A DNA stretch of 64,000 nt from Comamonadaceae bacterium (GTDB taxonomy: Bacteria; Pseudomonadota; Gammaproteobacteria; Burkholderiales; Burkholderiaceae_C), in NCBI GenBank assembly GCA_947476465.1, contig CANJQN010000004.1, positions 1 to 64,000 of the forward strand, in the 5' to 3' direction. A program made the translations under genes and the position numbers. The notes under the pieces are model-generated. The model had not been told where the DNA came from and made no database searches. It was given only the letters and a program-made list of their open reading frames with translations. Shown here in pieces: positions 9,338 to 17,735 of this stretch. Each line of letters starts with the position of its first letter. Position 1 is the stretch's first letter.

Positions 9338-9712
9338 TCAGGACTGCGCGCCCAAGGTGCGCAGTGTCTTTGCGTCAATGTCCAGCTGAGAGCGCAACTC
9401 GGTGAAGGCCCGCTGCGGCACCCTTCGCAGCGCCATCAGGGCGGCGGCGACGGCCACCACAAGCGGCACCGCTGGCACGGCGATCAACGCCCAGTGAAAC
9501 TGCTGCTGCATCGCGCCGAGCATCAAAGCCACGCCCGCGAGGACCAGAAACACCAAGGCAGCGACGACCGCCACGGCAACGGCGACGGCGCAGCCGACCA
9601 CCTGCGCGCCCGCCGTGGATGCTTCTTCGCGGATCAGGCCGGCATAGCCCGCAAGGTGGGCCATCACCAGTTCGGGCCTGCGTACCAGGACGGAGAAGAG
9701 CGGGTGGAGCAT
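9338..9712 (-). CDS. yqjE: Phage-holin-family membrane protein (YqjE-like)
   Basis: A 124-residue protein with two strong transmembrane segments (about residues 38-66 and 72-93) between a charged N-terminal helix and a basic C-terminal tail. This is the layout of the holin superfamily III / YqjE group. Despite the family name it is a chromosomal envelope protein usually found beside DUF883 proteins, as here (19 bases downstream of it). No lysis genes are nearby, so a prophage origin is not supported. Confidence 0.75.
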   Translation of the reverse strand: MLHPLFSVLVRRPELVMAHLAGYAGLIREEASTAGAQVVGCAVAVAVAVVAALVFLVLAGVALMLGAMQQQFHWALIAVPAVPLVVAVAAALMALRRVPQRAFTELRSQLDIDAKTLRTLGAQS

Positions 9713-9731
9713 GGGCGGCGGGCCTGAGCGC

Positions 9732-10064
9732 TTAGAACCGGTTGCCGCGCTGGCGGCGGGTCAGCACGATGGCGGCCATCACCAACGCGCCGACGCCAGC
9801 GGCGATCAGGGCCGAACGAACGGGCTGCTCGGCCACGTAGTCACGGGTGGCGCTCGCGGCGCGGCCGATCTGGCGCTGCGCCGCGCTGGCGGTGTCCGCG
9901 ACGCCATAGCGCAGATCTCGCATTTTTTCGGCGGCGCGCTCCAGCGCCTGGGCCGCGAACTCGCGGGTGCTGTCCAGGGCCTGGGCGCCGGTGGCGATGG
10001 CCTCGCCCGCAAGGGGGCGGGCGGAGGTGACGCCGGCATCATGGCGGGTGCTGCGGTGGAACAT
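9732..10064 (-). CDS. yqjD: DUF883 membrane-anchored protein (YqjD/ElaB-like)
   Basis: A 110-residue protein. A long amphipathic helix (about residues 25-80, rich in Ala, Glu and Arg) is followed by EQPVRSALIAAGVGALVMAA, a C-terminal membrane anchor, and RRQRGNRF. This is the layout of YqjD/ElaB, tail-anchored proteins reported to bind ribosomes in stationary phase. The ATG at 10064 is chosen because GAGAGGA lies about 9 bases upstream and the longer frame adds 28 atypical residues. It is the first gene of the three-gene yqjD-yqjE-yqjK-like operon. Confidence 0.8.
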   Translation of the reverse strand: MFHRSTRHDAGVTSARPLAGEAIATGAQALDSTREFAAQALERAAEKMRDLRYGVADTASAAQRQIGRAASATRDYVAEQPVRSALIAAGVGALVMAAIVLTRRQRGNRF

Positions 10065-10570
10065 GGCGAAGTCCTCTCGTCGGGTGGTGATGCGGCTCTT
10101 GGGCGCCGGGTGTGGGTGTCGGGAACGCCCAAGCAGGGTACGGCGCAAGGTCAGCGGTCGCCGATCAGTGCCCGGCGTGTGTCCTTGTCGTCAACGTGGT
10201 CGCGCCCCTGTAGGAGGCCGCCGACCGCCCCGTTGGAGTTTGTCGCGTCACGAGCATGCTCGCGGTCTGTCTCAAGCGCGGCCCGCCACACCGGATCGTT
10301 CTGATGACTGTCACGTCACTCGCTCAGGTGTGATGCCGGACAGGGCCGTGCTCGACCGCTGGAACCCGAGTTCGTTGATACCGATGAGCGAGATCGCCGC
10401 GACCGGAGCGAGAACAAGGCTCAGCACGGCACTGAATCGAAAGCGGGTCATCAGAACGGCTCCACGCGTCACATGATGTGCATAGAATAAAGATTCGTCA
10501 TGTTCAAGAAGTTGTCTGTCCCTGATAGCGTTGTGATGGCGCAGGCAGCAGACTAGGAAAGAGACAAGAC
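10065..10570. other. 506-bp intergenic region between divergent transcription units
   Basis: This holds the divergent upstream regions of the DUF883 operon (minus) and the orphan response regulator (plus). Apart from one possible 46-codon minus-strand ORF (10311-10451) I see no gene, RNA or repeat in it. An A/T-rich patch near 10480-10500 is the most promoter-like segment but no clear -35/-10 pair was found. Confidence 0.5.
10311..10451 (-). CDS. Possible 46-residue membrane ORF or sensor remnant
   Basis: An ATG-started ORF with a basic start (MTRFRF), a transmembrane stretch (VLSLVLAPVAAISLIGI) and then NELGFQRSSTAL, ending at a TGA. The start resembles the first helix of four-helix-bundle chemoreceptors or sensor kinases. 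It could be a remnant of a sensor gene once paired with the adjacent response regulator, a genuine small membrane protein, or chance. There is no strong ribosome-binding site. Confidence 0.25.
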   Translation of the reverse strand: MTRFRFSAVLSLVLAPVAAISLIGINELGFQRSSTALSGITPERVT

Positions 10571-11203
10571 ATGATCAAAGTCGGCATTGTGGATGACCAC
10601 GCCATCGTCAGGTCCGGCCTGAAGCAGTTCTTTTCAGAACAGGTTGACCTGCGAGTGGTCGGCGAAGCTGCGAGCGGCCGGGAGGCCATCGATCTCGTGC
10701 GCACCACCGACCTCGATGTGCTGGTGATGGACCTGTCCATGCCCGGCCAGAGCGGCATCGATGCCCTGGGCATGATCCGCGCCAAGGCGCCGGATGTCGG
10801 CATCCTGATCCTGTCGGGCTACCCGGAGGAGCACTACGCGATGAACCTGATCCGTCAGGGCGCTAGCGGCTACCTCAACAAGGAATGCGAGCCGATCGAG
10901 ATCGTCAACGCGATCCGCACCATCTCGCTGGGCCGGCGCTACATCTCGCCGTCCGTTGCGGAGTTGCTGGCGCAGCAGCTCAATCGTAAAGAGGGTGGCG
11001 CACCGCACGAGCAGCTGTCCGAGCGCGAGTTCCAGGTGTTCCTCAAGCTGGCCAAGGGCGAGACTGCGGGCGACATCGCCAAGGCGCTGTCGCTGTCGGT
11101 CAAGACCGTGAGCACCTACCGCACGCGGCTGATGGAAAAAATGTCGCTGTCCACGAACAGCGACCTCACCTATTACGCTCTGAAGAACAAGCTGATCGAT
11201 TGA
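10571..11203 (+). CDS. Orphan NarL/FixJ-family response regulator
   Basis: A 210-residue regulator. The receiver domain has the acidic pair (VDDHAIV), the phospho-acceptor Asp54 in LVMDLSMPG and a Lys in YLNKEC. The GerE helix-turn-helix is at about residues 148-205 (LSEREFQVFLKLAKGE, then TVSTYRTRLMEKM). An AGGAAAGAGAC stretch lies just upstream of the ATG. No kinase gene is adjacent. It faces the effector-like operon tail to tail, with only 25 bases between stop codons. Similarity to BvgA/UhpA-type regulators is general; the signal and targets are unknown. Confidence 0.85.
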   Translation: MIKVGIVDDHAIVRSGLKQFFSEQVDLRVVGEAASGREAIDLVRTTDLDVLVMDLSMPGQSGIDALGMIRAKAPDVGILILSGYPEEHYAMNLIRQGASGYLNKECEPIEIVNAIRTISLGRRYISPSVAELLAQQLNRKEGGAPHEQLSEREFQVFLKLAKGETAGDIAKALSLSVKTVSTYRTRLMEKMSLSTNSDLTYYALKNKLID

Positions 11204-11228
11204 GTTTTGAGTTGGCGCGAAGGCACGG

Positions 11229-13469
11229 TCAGCCGACCTTGCGGTCCCGTCGGTCGCGCTCCACGGCCAGCTTCAGCATCGTTTCGGCCAGCGCCGTCTG
11301 GGCTCTAACATGCGCCGGCGACTTTTCAAACGCCTTCATCAGCTCCTCGGGCGTGACCTTCATGGCCTTGATCATCAGATCCTTGTGCGCGGCCGTCGCT
11401 TGGCTGTTCAAGACCGCCGATATGAGGACCGCCGGGGCGGACGGGCCGTGAAGCTTCATCGCCACCTGTGCCGCTGTCTGAGTGCTCAGCAAGCCGGTTC
11501 GCACCGGGGCCGCAATGAGCGAGCACTTTTGCTTGATGTTGAGCGTCTGCGCGCTCGCAATGGATTGAACGATCAGGCGCAGGCCGTTGTACTCAGGGGC
11601 GAGGTCGCTGTCCGAGGCCGAAGGCGCTCGCGAGCACAGCACGTGAATCAAGGGCGCATGCGCGGCGTCGGTGCGCGCTTCCAGCAGGGCCATTCTGTGC
11701 TCATCCGTAATTAGCCCTGGCGGGACGTCCAAGACGGCTTTGGCGTAGGCGGCGGCTGTTTTCGGCTGGAGCGAGACAATCAGGGCGGCGAAGGCCGGTA
11801 GCGGCCCGTCCAGCTCCCGGAAGGCGCCCCTGAGCAACGCAAACCGGTCTTGTTCCGTCAGGGGGGCCGCTGTGTGTGCGACAACGTGCACGAAGGCGGT
11901 GACGCTGTCCGCATAGCCTTGGCGCAGTGCCACCGACAAGCTGGTGCTTCCGCTTTCACCGCGCGCGCTCAGAAACTTCATCAGCGCCGTCTTGTCCTGA
12001 CCTGCCGCGCTGGCCGCCAGTTTCACGGCATCCGGGAGATGGCCGTGGCCACCTGACGTCATCAGGGTACGCATGAACTCAGGATCCGAGCGCTGCGCCG
12101 CGCTGAATCCGTGCAGCTGCGGCGCAGCACTGCCGCTCTTGTCCCATCGATACAGGCATGCGGTCTGTTGCGGGGAGGCGAAATAGGTGTCGCTGAGGGA
12201 CCCCAGCCAGCCATCCATGCGCTGCCATCGGGGCGCGAGCACGCGCTCGGGACTGGCGAAGGTCACTCGCGCGCGCGTGGCCGTCCGGTTGGGGTCGTAC
12301 AAACGAACGGCAAAGGCCGTTGTGGCCGCCGACCCTGGCCTGTCCTTTTTCCGCAGCGTGACCGCCATGGCGTGCAGGGGTGTCGTCATGAGGAAGCGAC
12401 GCTCCTCGCCAGCACGCATGGAACGCAGTTCGGCATTGAGCGCCTGACCGAATGAGGCGCTGGAAAAGACATGGGATGCGGGGCGCGACATCACTTCGCG
12501 AATTCGCAGCTCTGTTCGCGCACTGACGGCCTGCTCGATGGCGTCAACACTGCGGAAATCGAGAAGGCTCGCAGGGCCGACCGTACGTCCGCTCTCCTGG
12601 TCGAGGTGATGGGCGACCAGGTGTCGGCACACGATGGCGTTGTCGGACAGCCCAACCTGCGCGGCCGACTTCGCATCGAAGTGGCCTTTGCCATTGAGTT
12701 GGATGGCCGACGCCAGCTTCTGCCTTTGCTGGGCCTTCATGTCACGATCACCGAACTCCTTCGCGTTGCGATCGTAGAGAAATTCATCGAGCTTGCGAGG
12801 GGGTTGGGCCTCGTGGCCGTCGAGGTCGTGGTAACGCAGGGTCGCTGGCCCCGGGTTGCGAAAATAGTGCTGCCGATCGTCGTCAAGAACACAGGCCATG
12901 GCGGGTGGAAGCGTCAGATCCCATGCGCCGGCGCGCGTGCAGACCAGGTGGACGGTCAGTTGTGCCGGCGCATGGGCCAGCAGGTGCAGGTCGAGCGCGT
13001 CGGAGGTGCCGCTGGGCGAGATTCTCAGCTCGCTCAGATCGGTCAGCGCGTTCAGGCCCATCACCACCGCGCCCAGGTCCTGTGCCGCGGCGGGCGCTTG
13101 CAGCGACGCGCCGGTGAGCGGCCGGCCGGTGCTCGCCGCGTGGTCCGCCAGGGCGCGCCAGGCCGCTACGGGCAGGTCGGCCAGACGGTCGGCCAACTGT
13201 GCCAAGGGCAACTGGTCTTGAACATCCTGGGCGGTCGGGGTGAGGGTCAGGTGCCCGTCTTTCACGCAGGCCAGCAGGGTGTCGGCCAGGGTGGCGGCGT
13301 CGTCGCCGACCAGCCAGTCGTCCTGGCCGAGCGCCTGCAGCAGGGCCTGGCGTGGCTCCAGGGGCGGCTGCATGGGCGACCCCATGGGTGTGTGGTTGGC
13401 CGATGAACTGACCGCCATCTGGTCGCGAGAGGCGCCGATGGGGCCGTGGCCGGCTGCCGGAACGAGCAT
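11229..13469 (-). CDS. Candidate type III effector protease, ShET2/OspD3/EspL-like
   Basis: A 746-residue protein with no signal peptide and a Ser/Pro-rich start, as in type III effectors. Residues 1-235 are unique. From about 255 it carries what looks like the ShET2 (Toxin_15) protease region: Cys281 in IVCRHLVAHH, His366 in PLHAMAVTL and Asp392 in RLYDPNRT. The Cys-His and His-Asp spacings (85 and 26 residues) are close to those of the EspL triad (Cys47, His131, Asp153: 84 and 22). The C-terminal 300 residues are helical and repeat-like, as in that family. EspL and OspD3 are injected cysteine proteases that degrade host necroptosis proteins. The ATG at 13469 is preferred over the GTG three codons earlier because AGGAG sits 8 bases upstream. 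The family call comes from motif recognition and needs a profile search. Confidence 0.6.
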   Translation of the reverse strand: MLVPAAGHGPIGASRDQMAVSSSANHTPMGSPMQPPLEPRQALLQALGQDDWLVGDDAATLADTLLACVKDGHLTLTPTAQDVQDQLPLAQLADRLADLPVAAWRALADHAASTGRPLTGASLQAPAAAQDLGAVVMGLNALTDLSELRISPSGTSDALDLHLLAHAPAQLTVHLVCTRAGAWDLTLPPAMACVLDDDRQHYFRNPGPATLRYHDLDGHEAQPPRKLDEFLYDRNAKEFGDRDMKAQQRQKLASAIQLNGKGHFDAKSAAQVGLSDNAIVCRHLVAHHLDQESGRTVGPASLLDFRSVDAIEQAVSARTELRIREVMSRPASHVFSSASFGQALNAELRSMRAGEERRFLMTTPLHAMAVTLRKKDRPGSAATTAFAVRLYDPNRTATRARVTFASPERVLAPRWQRMDGWLGSLSDTYFASPQQTACLYRWDKSGSAAPQLHGFSAAQRSDPEFMRTLMTSGGHGHLPDAVKLAASAAGQDKTALMKFLSARGESGSTSLSVALRQGYADSVTAFVHVVAHTAAPLTEQDRFALLRGAFRELDGPLPAFAALIVSLQPKTAAAYAKAVLDVPPGLITDEHRMALLEARTDAAHAPLIHVLCSRAPSASDSDLAPEYNGLRLIVQSIASAQTLNIKQKCSLIAAPVRTGLLSTQTAAQVAMKLHGPSAPAVLISAVLNSQATAAHKDLMIKAMKVTPEELMKAFEKSPAHVRAQTALAETMLKLAVERDRRDRKVG

Positions 13470-13538
13470 GCGACGCACTCCTGGCCGGCGGCTGTGCCGG
13501 CGATCGTGAGACTTCCCGCCTGTCCGGTCGCGAACGCC

Positions 13539-15050
13539 TTACCGGCGTGCCCCGGTGCCCTGCGCCACCGTCGACGCAGGCGCGCCAGAGCCGCTGATCG
13601 CGCTCTCGATCCGCGCCTTCCACTGGCCGCGCACCTTCTGCACCGGAGACAAATGGTTCAAGGCCCGCAGCACCTCGCCCGGCGGCGTGCCCATGCCGGC
13701 GACCAGGGCCTTCTTGGTCACGAAGTCGCCATTGGATTCGATCACCGCGCACACCATGGCCGCAGCGGCGTGCACATGGCCGCTGTCCAGTGCCGCGCGG
13801 GTGGCGGTCTGGCTTGACATCCAGCCCTTGGACACCTTGGCTGCCAGCAAGGCCTGCTTGTGACGCGGTGTCAGTGCGACCGATTCGGCGATCGCCCGCG
13901 CCACGCTGTACAAGAACTCATGCTCGGGCGCAATGCCTTCGCTGGTCGACGCGGCCCGCGAGCACAGCGTGTGCAGCAGGGCGACGCCCTCGGCGGGCCG
14001 CGCGGCCGCCAGGTCGGCCCGGTGGTCGTCACTGATCGCGGTGCGGGGCAGGGCCAGCACCGCACGCACGTAGGCGATGGCACCCTCGGGGCTGCGGCGA
14101 GCGGTGCCGGCGTCCAGGGCCGGAGTGCGCCCTTCAAGCCGGCCGAAGGCGCCGCGCAGCAGGAGGTGGCGCGACGTCTGTCGCAGCTGCTCGTCGCGCG
14201 CCCCGCCCACGGCGGTAACGAAGGCGGTCACCGTGTCGGTGCGGCCCTGGGCCATGGCCAGGCCCAGGGCGGATCCGTCGCCATTGCGCCCCTGCAGAAA
14301 ATCGAGCAGCGCTGCCGATTCGCTGGGAAGTTGCGCCAGGCCCTGCGCGATCGCGGCGCGAACCTGGGAGGCGTCTCCGGCGAGCATCACCGCCCGCAAG
14401 AAGGCCGGCCGCAGCGCCGCGGCCTTGTCGAAGCCGTGCAGGTGCGGCGTGACGGGTGTGGCCGGCGCGTCCCAGCTGCGCAGGGTGGCGATCTCGGGGG
14501 AGGTGTCGAAATAGGGCGCGCAGCCGGTCTTGAACCAGGCATGCAGCGAGCGCCAGCGCGCACCGCGCAGGCGCTGCGGCTCGCACACCATGCGCTGCCG
14601 GTTGGCCGGCTTGCGGTCGGGATCGTGCAGGTGGATGCGCCAGGCGGTGGGATACCGCCCCCCGGCCCTGCGCCGCGTGTGCTGGATCGACAGGGCGATG
14701 GTGTGGTTGTCGGTGGCCAGCACATAGCCGCGAAGCTCGCCGGGGGCCAGGGTCTCCAGCTCGGCGGCCAGGGCGTCGCCGAAGGCTTCGGCGGTGAACA
14801 GGCGCTGTGCGGGCCGAGCCTTCAGACGCCGCTCGATTTGTTGGGCCTCAGGCGCCATGCTGGCGCCGCCGGGCTGCGCGCCTTGGATATGCGCCATCAG
14901 GGCCAGCACCGCGGTGCGCTGCTGGGGGGAAGGCTGGTCGGACGGTGGGGCGGGCGCATGAACCGGCTCAAGGCTGAGATTGAGCGCCGCGGGGGCCGCC
15001 GCCGGCGCGTCGGGCTGCACTGCAACGGAATCAGGCACGGGGTCGGACAT
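13539..15050 (-). CDS. Paralog of the ShET2-like effector lacking the catalytic Cys
   Basis: A 503-residue protein homologous to residues 330-746 of its downstream neighbour; FTAEAFGDAL pairs with FSSASFGQAL, HGFDKAAA with HGFSAAQR, and LLRGAFGRLEG with LLRGAFRELDG. It keeps a His (His116 in TDNHTIALSI) and an Asp (Asp143 in LHDPDR) at equivalent positions. Its 80-residue N-terminus is Pro/Ala-rich and contains no Cys before the His, so the protease triad is incomplete. TGGAG lies 8 bases before the ATG. It is first in a two-gene unit, with 69 bases to the next gene. It may be a degenerate effector, a decoy that binds the same host target, or a partner of the intact protein. Confidence 0.6.
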   Translation of the reverse strand: MSDPVPDSVAVQPDAPAAAPAALNLSLEPVHAPAPPSDQPSPQQRTAVLALMAHIQGAQPGGASMAPEAQQIERRLKARPAQRLFTAEAFGDALAAELETLAPGELRGYVLATDNHTIALSIQHTRRRAGGRYPTAWRIHLHDPDRKPANRQRMVCEPQRLRGARWRSLHAWFKTGCAPYFDTSPEIATLRSWDAPATPVTPHLHGFDKAAALRPAFLRAVMLAGDASQVRAAIAQGLAQLPSESAALLDFLQGRNGDGSALGLAMAQGRTDTVTAFVTAVGGARDEQLRQTSRHLLLRGAFGRLEGRTPALDAGTARRSPEGAIAYVRAVLALPRTAISDDHRADLAAARPAEGVALLHTLCSRAASTSEGIAPEHEFLYSVARAIAESVALTPRHKQALLAAKVSKGWMSSQTATRAALDSGHVHAAAAMVCAVIESNGDFVTKKALVAGMGTPPGEVLRALNHLSPVQKVRGQWKARIESAISGSGAPASTVAQGTGARR

Positions 15051-15094
15051 GCGAAAGGCTCCAGGGCCGTTGCCAGACCGGTAACGGTCGAGCC

Positions 15095-15123
15095 AGTATG
15101 CCAGCGGCTGAGGTTCAGCTCAA
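15095..15123 (-). promoter_or_regulatory. Putative sigma70 promoter of the effector-like operon
   Basis: On the minus strand TTGAGC (15118-15123) and CATACT (15095-15100) are separated by 17 bases and lie about 45 bases before the ATG at 15050. Each hexamer matches four of six consensus positions. Neither a plant-inducible-promoter box nor an HrpL-type box was found here. Confidence 0.35.
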
Positions 15124-15191
15124 TCAGGCAAAGGCCGGGCGACTCGCGTGTAGGCTCCTGCCCACACGCGGCCTTGGCATCGGCCAGCCGC

Positions 15192-15959
15192 TCAGGACCG
15201 GTGTGGACCCGCGGAGTTTGCGCACACCGGACACCGCGGCGCCCGTCGCGTGCCGATCGTGGTCCACTCCATCGAAAGCGCGCCGATCATCATGAGCCGC
15301 CCCGTGAGCGGCCGCCCGGCGCCCGACAGCAGTTTGATCGCCTCGGCCGCCTGAATGCTGCCGATGATGCCCACCAGCGGCGCGAGCACACCCATGGTGG
15401 CGCAGCGCGTCTCCTCGGGCGGCTGGTCGGGGGGGAACAGGCAGGCGTAGCAGGGCGAGGTTGGGTCGCGGGGGTCGAACACGGCCACCTGCCCATCGAA
15501 TCGGATGGCCGAGCCCGACACCAGCGGCACCCGATGGCGCACGCTGGCGGCATTGACCGCCTGGCGGGTGGCGAAGTTGTCGCAGCAGTCCAGCACCGCA
15601 TCCATGCCGGGTACCAGCTCGTCGAGCAAGGCGGCATCGGCGCGCTTTGCCACCGTGCGGACGGTGACACTGGGGTTGATCGCGTGGATGGCGGTTCGGG
15701 CCGACACCACCTTGGGCTGGCCGACCCGGTCCATCGAATGGGCGATCTGGCGCTGCAGGTTGGTGACATCGACCGTGTCGGCGTCCACCAGCGTGATCTC
15801 GCCCAGACCGGCGCTGCCCAGGTACAGCGCCACCGGCGAGCCCAGGCCGCCGGCGCCGATGATCAGCGCCTTTGAGCGCGCCAGCCGCTCCTGTCCCTCG
15901 ACGCCGATTTCCTCGAGCAGGATGTGACGGGAATAGCGCAGCAGGTCGTCGTCGGTCAT
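15192..15959 (-). CDS. moeB: HesA/MoeB/ThiF-family adenylyltransferase
   Basis: A 255-residue E1-like enzyme that adenylates the C-terminal Gly of MoaD or ThiS. It shows the nucleotide-binding loop GAGGLGSPVALYL (about 36-48), LVDADTVDVTNLQRQ (58-72), and two zinc-binding CxxC pairs (CYAC near 170 and CPVC near 243). Length is normal for MoeB. It follows ctpA on the same strand after a stretch of palindromic repeats. MoaD or ThiS activation cannot be told apart from sequence alone. Confidence 0.85.
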   Translation of the reverse strand: MTDDDLLRYSRHILLEEIGVEGQERLARSKALIIGAGGLGSPVALYLGSAGLGEITLVDADTVDVTNLQRQIAHSMDRVGQPKVVSARTAIHAINPSVTVRTVAKRADAALLDELVPGMDAVLDCCDNFATRQAVNAASVRHRVPLVSGSAIRFDGQVAVFDPRDPTSPCYACLFPPDQPPEETRCATMGVLAPLVGIIGSIQAAEAIKLLSGAGRPLTGRLMMIGALSMEWTTIGTRRAPRCPVCANSAGPHRS

Positions 15960-16023
15960 GGGGGCGATTGGATGCGATGAGGCCCGGTGTGCCGCTTGAG
16001 TCTCACGTCGGCCAGACCCCGCT

Positions 16024-16109
16024 CCTGGATCCCCGCCTTCGCGGGGATGACGAAGTATCTGTCATTCCCGCGAAGCCCCCGCCTTCGCGGGGGTGACAGG
16101 GAATCCAGG
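16024..16109. repeat. Two palindromic repeat units between moeB and ctpA
   Basis: Two adjacent units of the CCCGCGAAGGCGGGG family: one from CTGGATCCCC to GGGGATGAC, the other a longer form running from GTCATTCCC to GGGAATCCAG. The same element occurs at 283-310. The units may form stable hairpins between the two minus-strand genes. Confidence 0.75.
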
Positions 16110-16152
16110 CCCGGGCCAAGCGCAGCGATGGCCCGTAGCGGAATAGGAAGGA

Positions 16153-17601
16153 TCAGTTTTCCTTCTTCTCCTGCTTGTTCTCGATGACCTGGGTCTTGGA
16201 GACGAGCACCGGCCGCCCGCGCAGCTGGTTCAGTGCCTGGTTGAGCTGGAAGTCCTTTTGCAGGTTGCCGAACTCGGGGGTGCGATTGGCGCGTTCCGCG
16301 ACCGGCTTCCTGGACTCTTCCTCGGCGCGGCGGACGGCTTCCTCACGGGCGCGCTGGCGCACGGGATCGACCACTTCGGCGCCCTGGCCGCTGTTGAGGT
16401 GCTTGTTCAGGTCGGCTTCGCGGGTGCGCAGCAGCGAGAACAGGTTGCCTTCCTCGCTCTCGTCGATCAGCACGTCGGGCACGATGCCGCGCGCCTGGAT
16501 CGACTTGCCGCTGGGCGTGTAGTAGCGGGCGGTGGTCAGCTTCAGGCCGGTGTCGGGGCCGAGCGCGCGCACGGTCTGCACCGAGCCCTTGCCGAAGGTC
16601 TGGCTGCCCATGACCGTGGCACGCTTGTGGTCTTGCAGGGCGCCGGCCACGATCTCGCTGGCGGACGCGGAGCCTTCGTTGACCAGCACCACCAGCGGCA
16701 CCGACTTGAGTGCGGTCGGCAGGCGGCGCAGCGGGTCGGGGTTGGAGCGGCGCTGGTAGAACTCGGGCGAGGCCTTGTAGACAAACTTGCTTTCGGCCAG
16801 CTGGCCGTTGGTCGAGACCACCGGAACGCCCTCGGGCAGGAAGGCCGCGGAGATCGCCACCGCAGCATCGAGCAGGCCGCCCGGGTCGTTGCGCAGGTCG
16901 AGCACCAGGCCCTTGAGGTTGGGGTCGGCCTTGTACAGGTCTTCCACCTTGCGCACGAAGTCGTCGACTGTGCTCTCCTGGAACTGCGACAGGCGGACCC
17001 AACCGAAACCCGGCTCGATCACCCGGCCGGACACCGACACGGTCTTGATTTCCTCGCGGGTGATGGTGACCGGGAAGCTGCGGTTCTCGTCCTTGCGGAA
17101 GATCGTGAACATGACCTTGGTCTGCGGGGCGCCGCGGATACGCGCGACCGCGTCGCTCAGGGCCAGGCCGCGCACGGCGGTCTCGTCGATCTTGGTGATG
17201 AGGTCGCCCGGCTTGAGGCCGGCGCGAAAGGCCGGTGAGCCTTCGATCGGGGAGACCACCTTGACCAGCCCGTCTTCCTGGGTGATCTCGATGCCCACGC
17301 CGACAAACCGGCCTGAGGTGCCCTCGCGGAATTCCTTGTAGGACTTCTTGTCGAAGTACTGCGAGTGGGGATCGAGGCTGGCCACCATGCCCGCGATGGC
17401 GTCGCTGATCAGCTTTTTCTCATCCACCGGCTCGACATAGTCGCTCTTGACCATGCCGAACACGGCGGCCAGCTGCTGCAACTCCTCCAGGGGCAGGGGA
17501 GCCAGGGAGGCGCGTGCAACCGTCTGCAATGAGACGGTGGTCAGCGCTCCGGCGAGCGCGCCGACGGCGATCCAGCCGGCAATCTTCAGTTTCTGGCTCA
17601 T
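16153..17601 (-). CDS. ctpA: S41 carboxyl-terminal processing peptidase
   Basis: A 482-residue periplasmic or membrane-anchored protease with an N-terminal hydrophobic segment (residues 6-25), a PDZ domain (about 90-175, with GRFVGVGIEI and GLKPGDLI) and the S41 catalytic core. The nucleophile Ser lies in GSASASEIV (about 310-315) and the general-base Lys in FGKGSVQT (about 337). The C-terminal tail is charged (QENKQEKKEN-like). The ATG at 17601 is preferred because the longer frame adds 21 residues before the signal anchor. The position opposite gpmA is typical for Burkholderiales. Confidence 0.9.
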   Translation of the reverse strand: MSQKLKIAGWIAVGALAGALTTVSLQTVARASLAPLPLEELQQLAAVFGMVKSDYVEPVDEKKLISDAIAGMVASLDPHSQYFDKKSYKEFREGTSGRFVGVGIEITQEDGLVKVVSPIEGSPAFRAGLKPGDLITKIDETAVRGLALSDAVARIRGAPQTKVMFTIFRKDENRSFPVTITREEIKTVSVSGRVIEPGFGWVRLSQFQESTVDDFVRKVEDLYKADPNLKGLVLDLRNDPGGLLDAAVAISAAFLPEGVPVVSTNGQLAESKFVYKASPEFYQRRSNPDPLRRLPTALKSVPLVVLVNEGSASASEIVAGALQDHKRATVMGSQTFGKGSVQTVRALGPDTGLKLTTARYYTPSGKSIQARGIVPDVLIDESEEGNLFSLLRTREADLNKHLNSGQGAEVVDPVRQRAREEAVRRAEEESRKPVAERANRTPEFGNLQKDFQLNQALNQLRGRPVLVSKTQVIENKQEKKEN

Positions 17602-17735
17602 GGCAATGCTTTTAGTCTCGCGATTTTTCAATATACACCGGTGCCGCTGGTAAGACACATCCATGACGCGTAGGTTCCGCCCGGTGTGCCCCAGCCGCGA
17701 AAAAGACCGGCCTTCGGTGCCGCGAAGGGGCGGTG

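Noticed and set aside
9338..9712. Holin-like gene as evidence of a prophage
   Set aside because: Its neighbours are DUF883 and a YqjK-like protein, the usual non-phage context; no other phage genes are present.
13470..15200. PIP box (TTCG-N16-TTCG) upstream of the effector-like genes
   Set aside because: I looked on the minus strand before 13469, 15050 and 63149 and found no TTCG pair at the required spacing.
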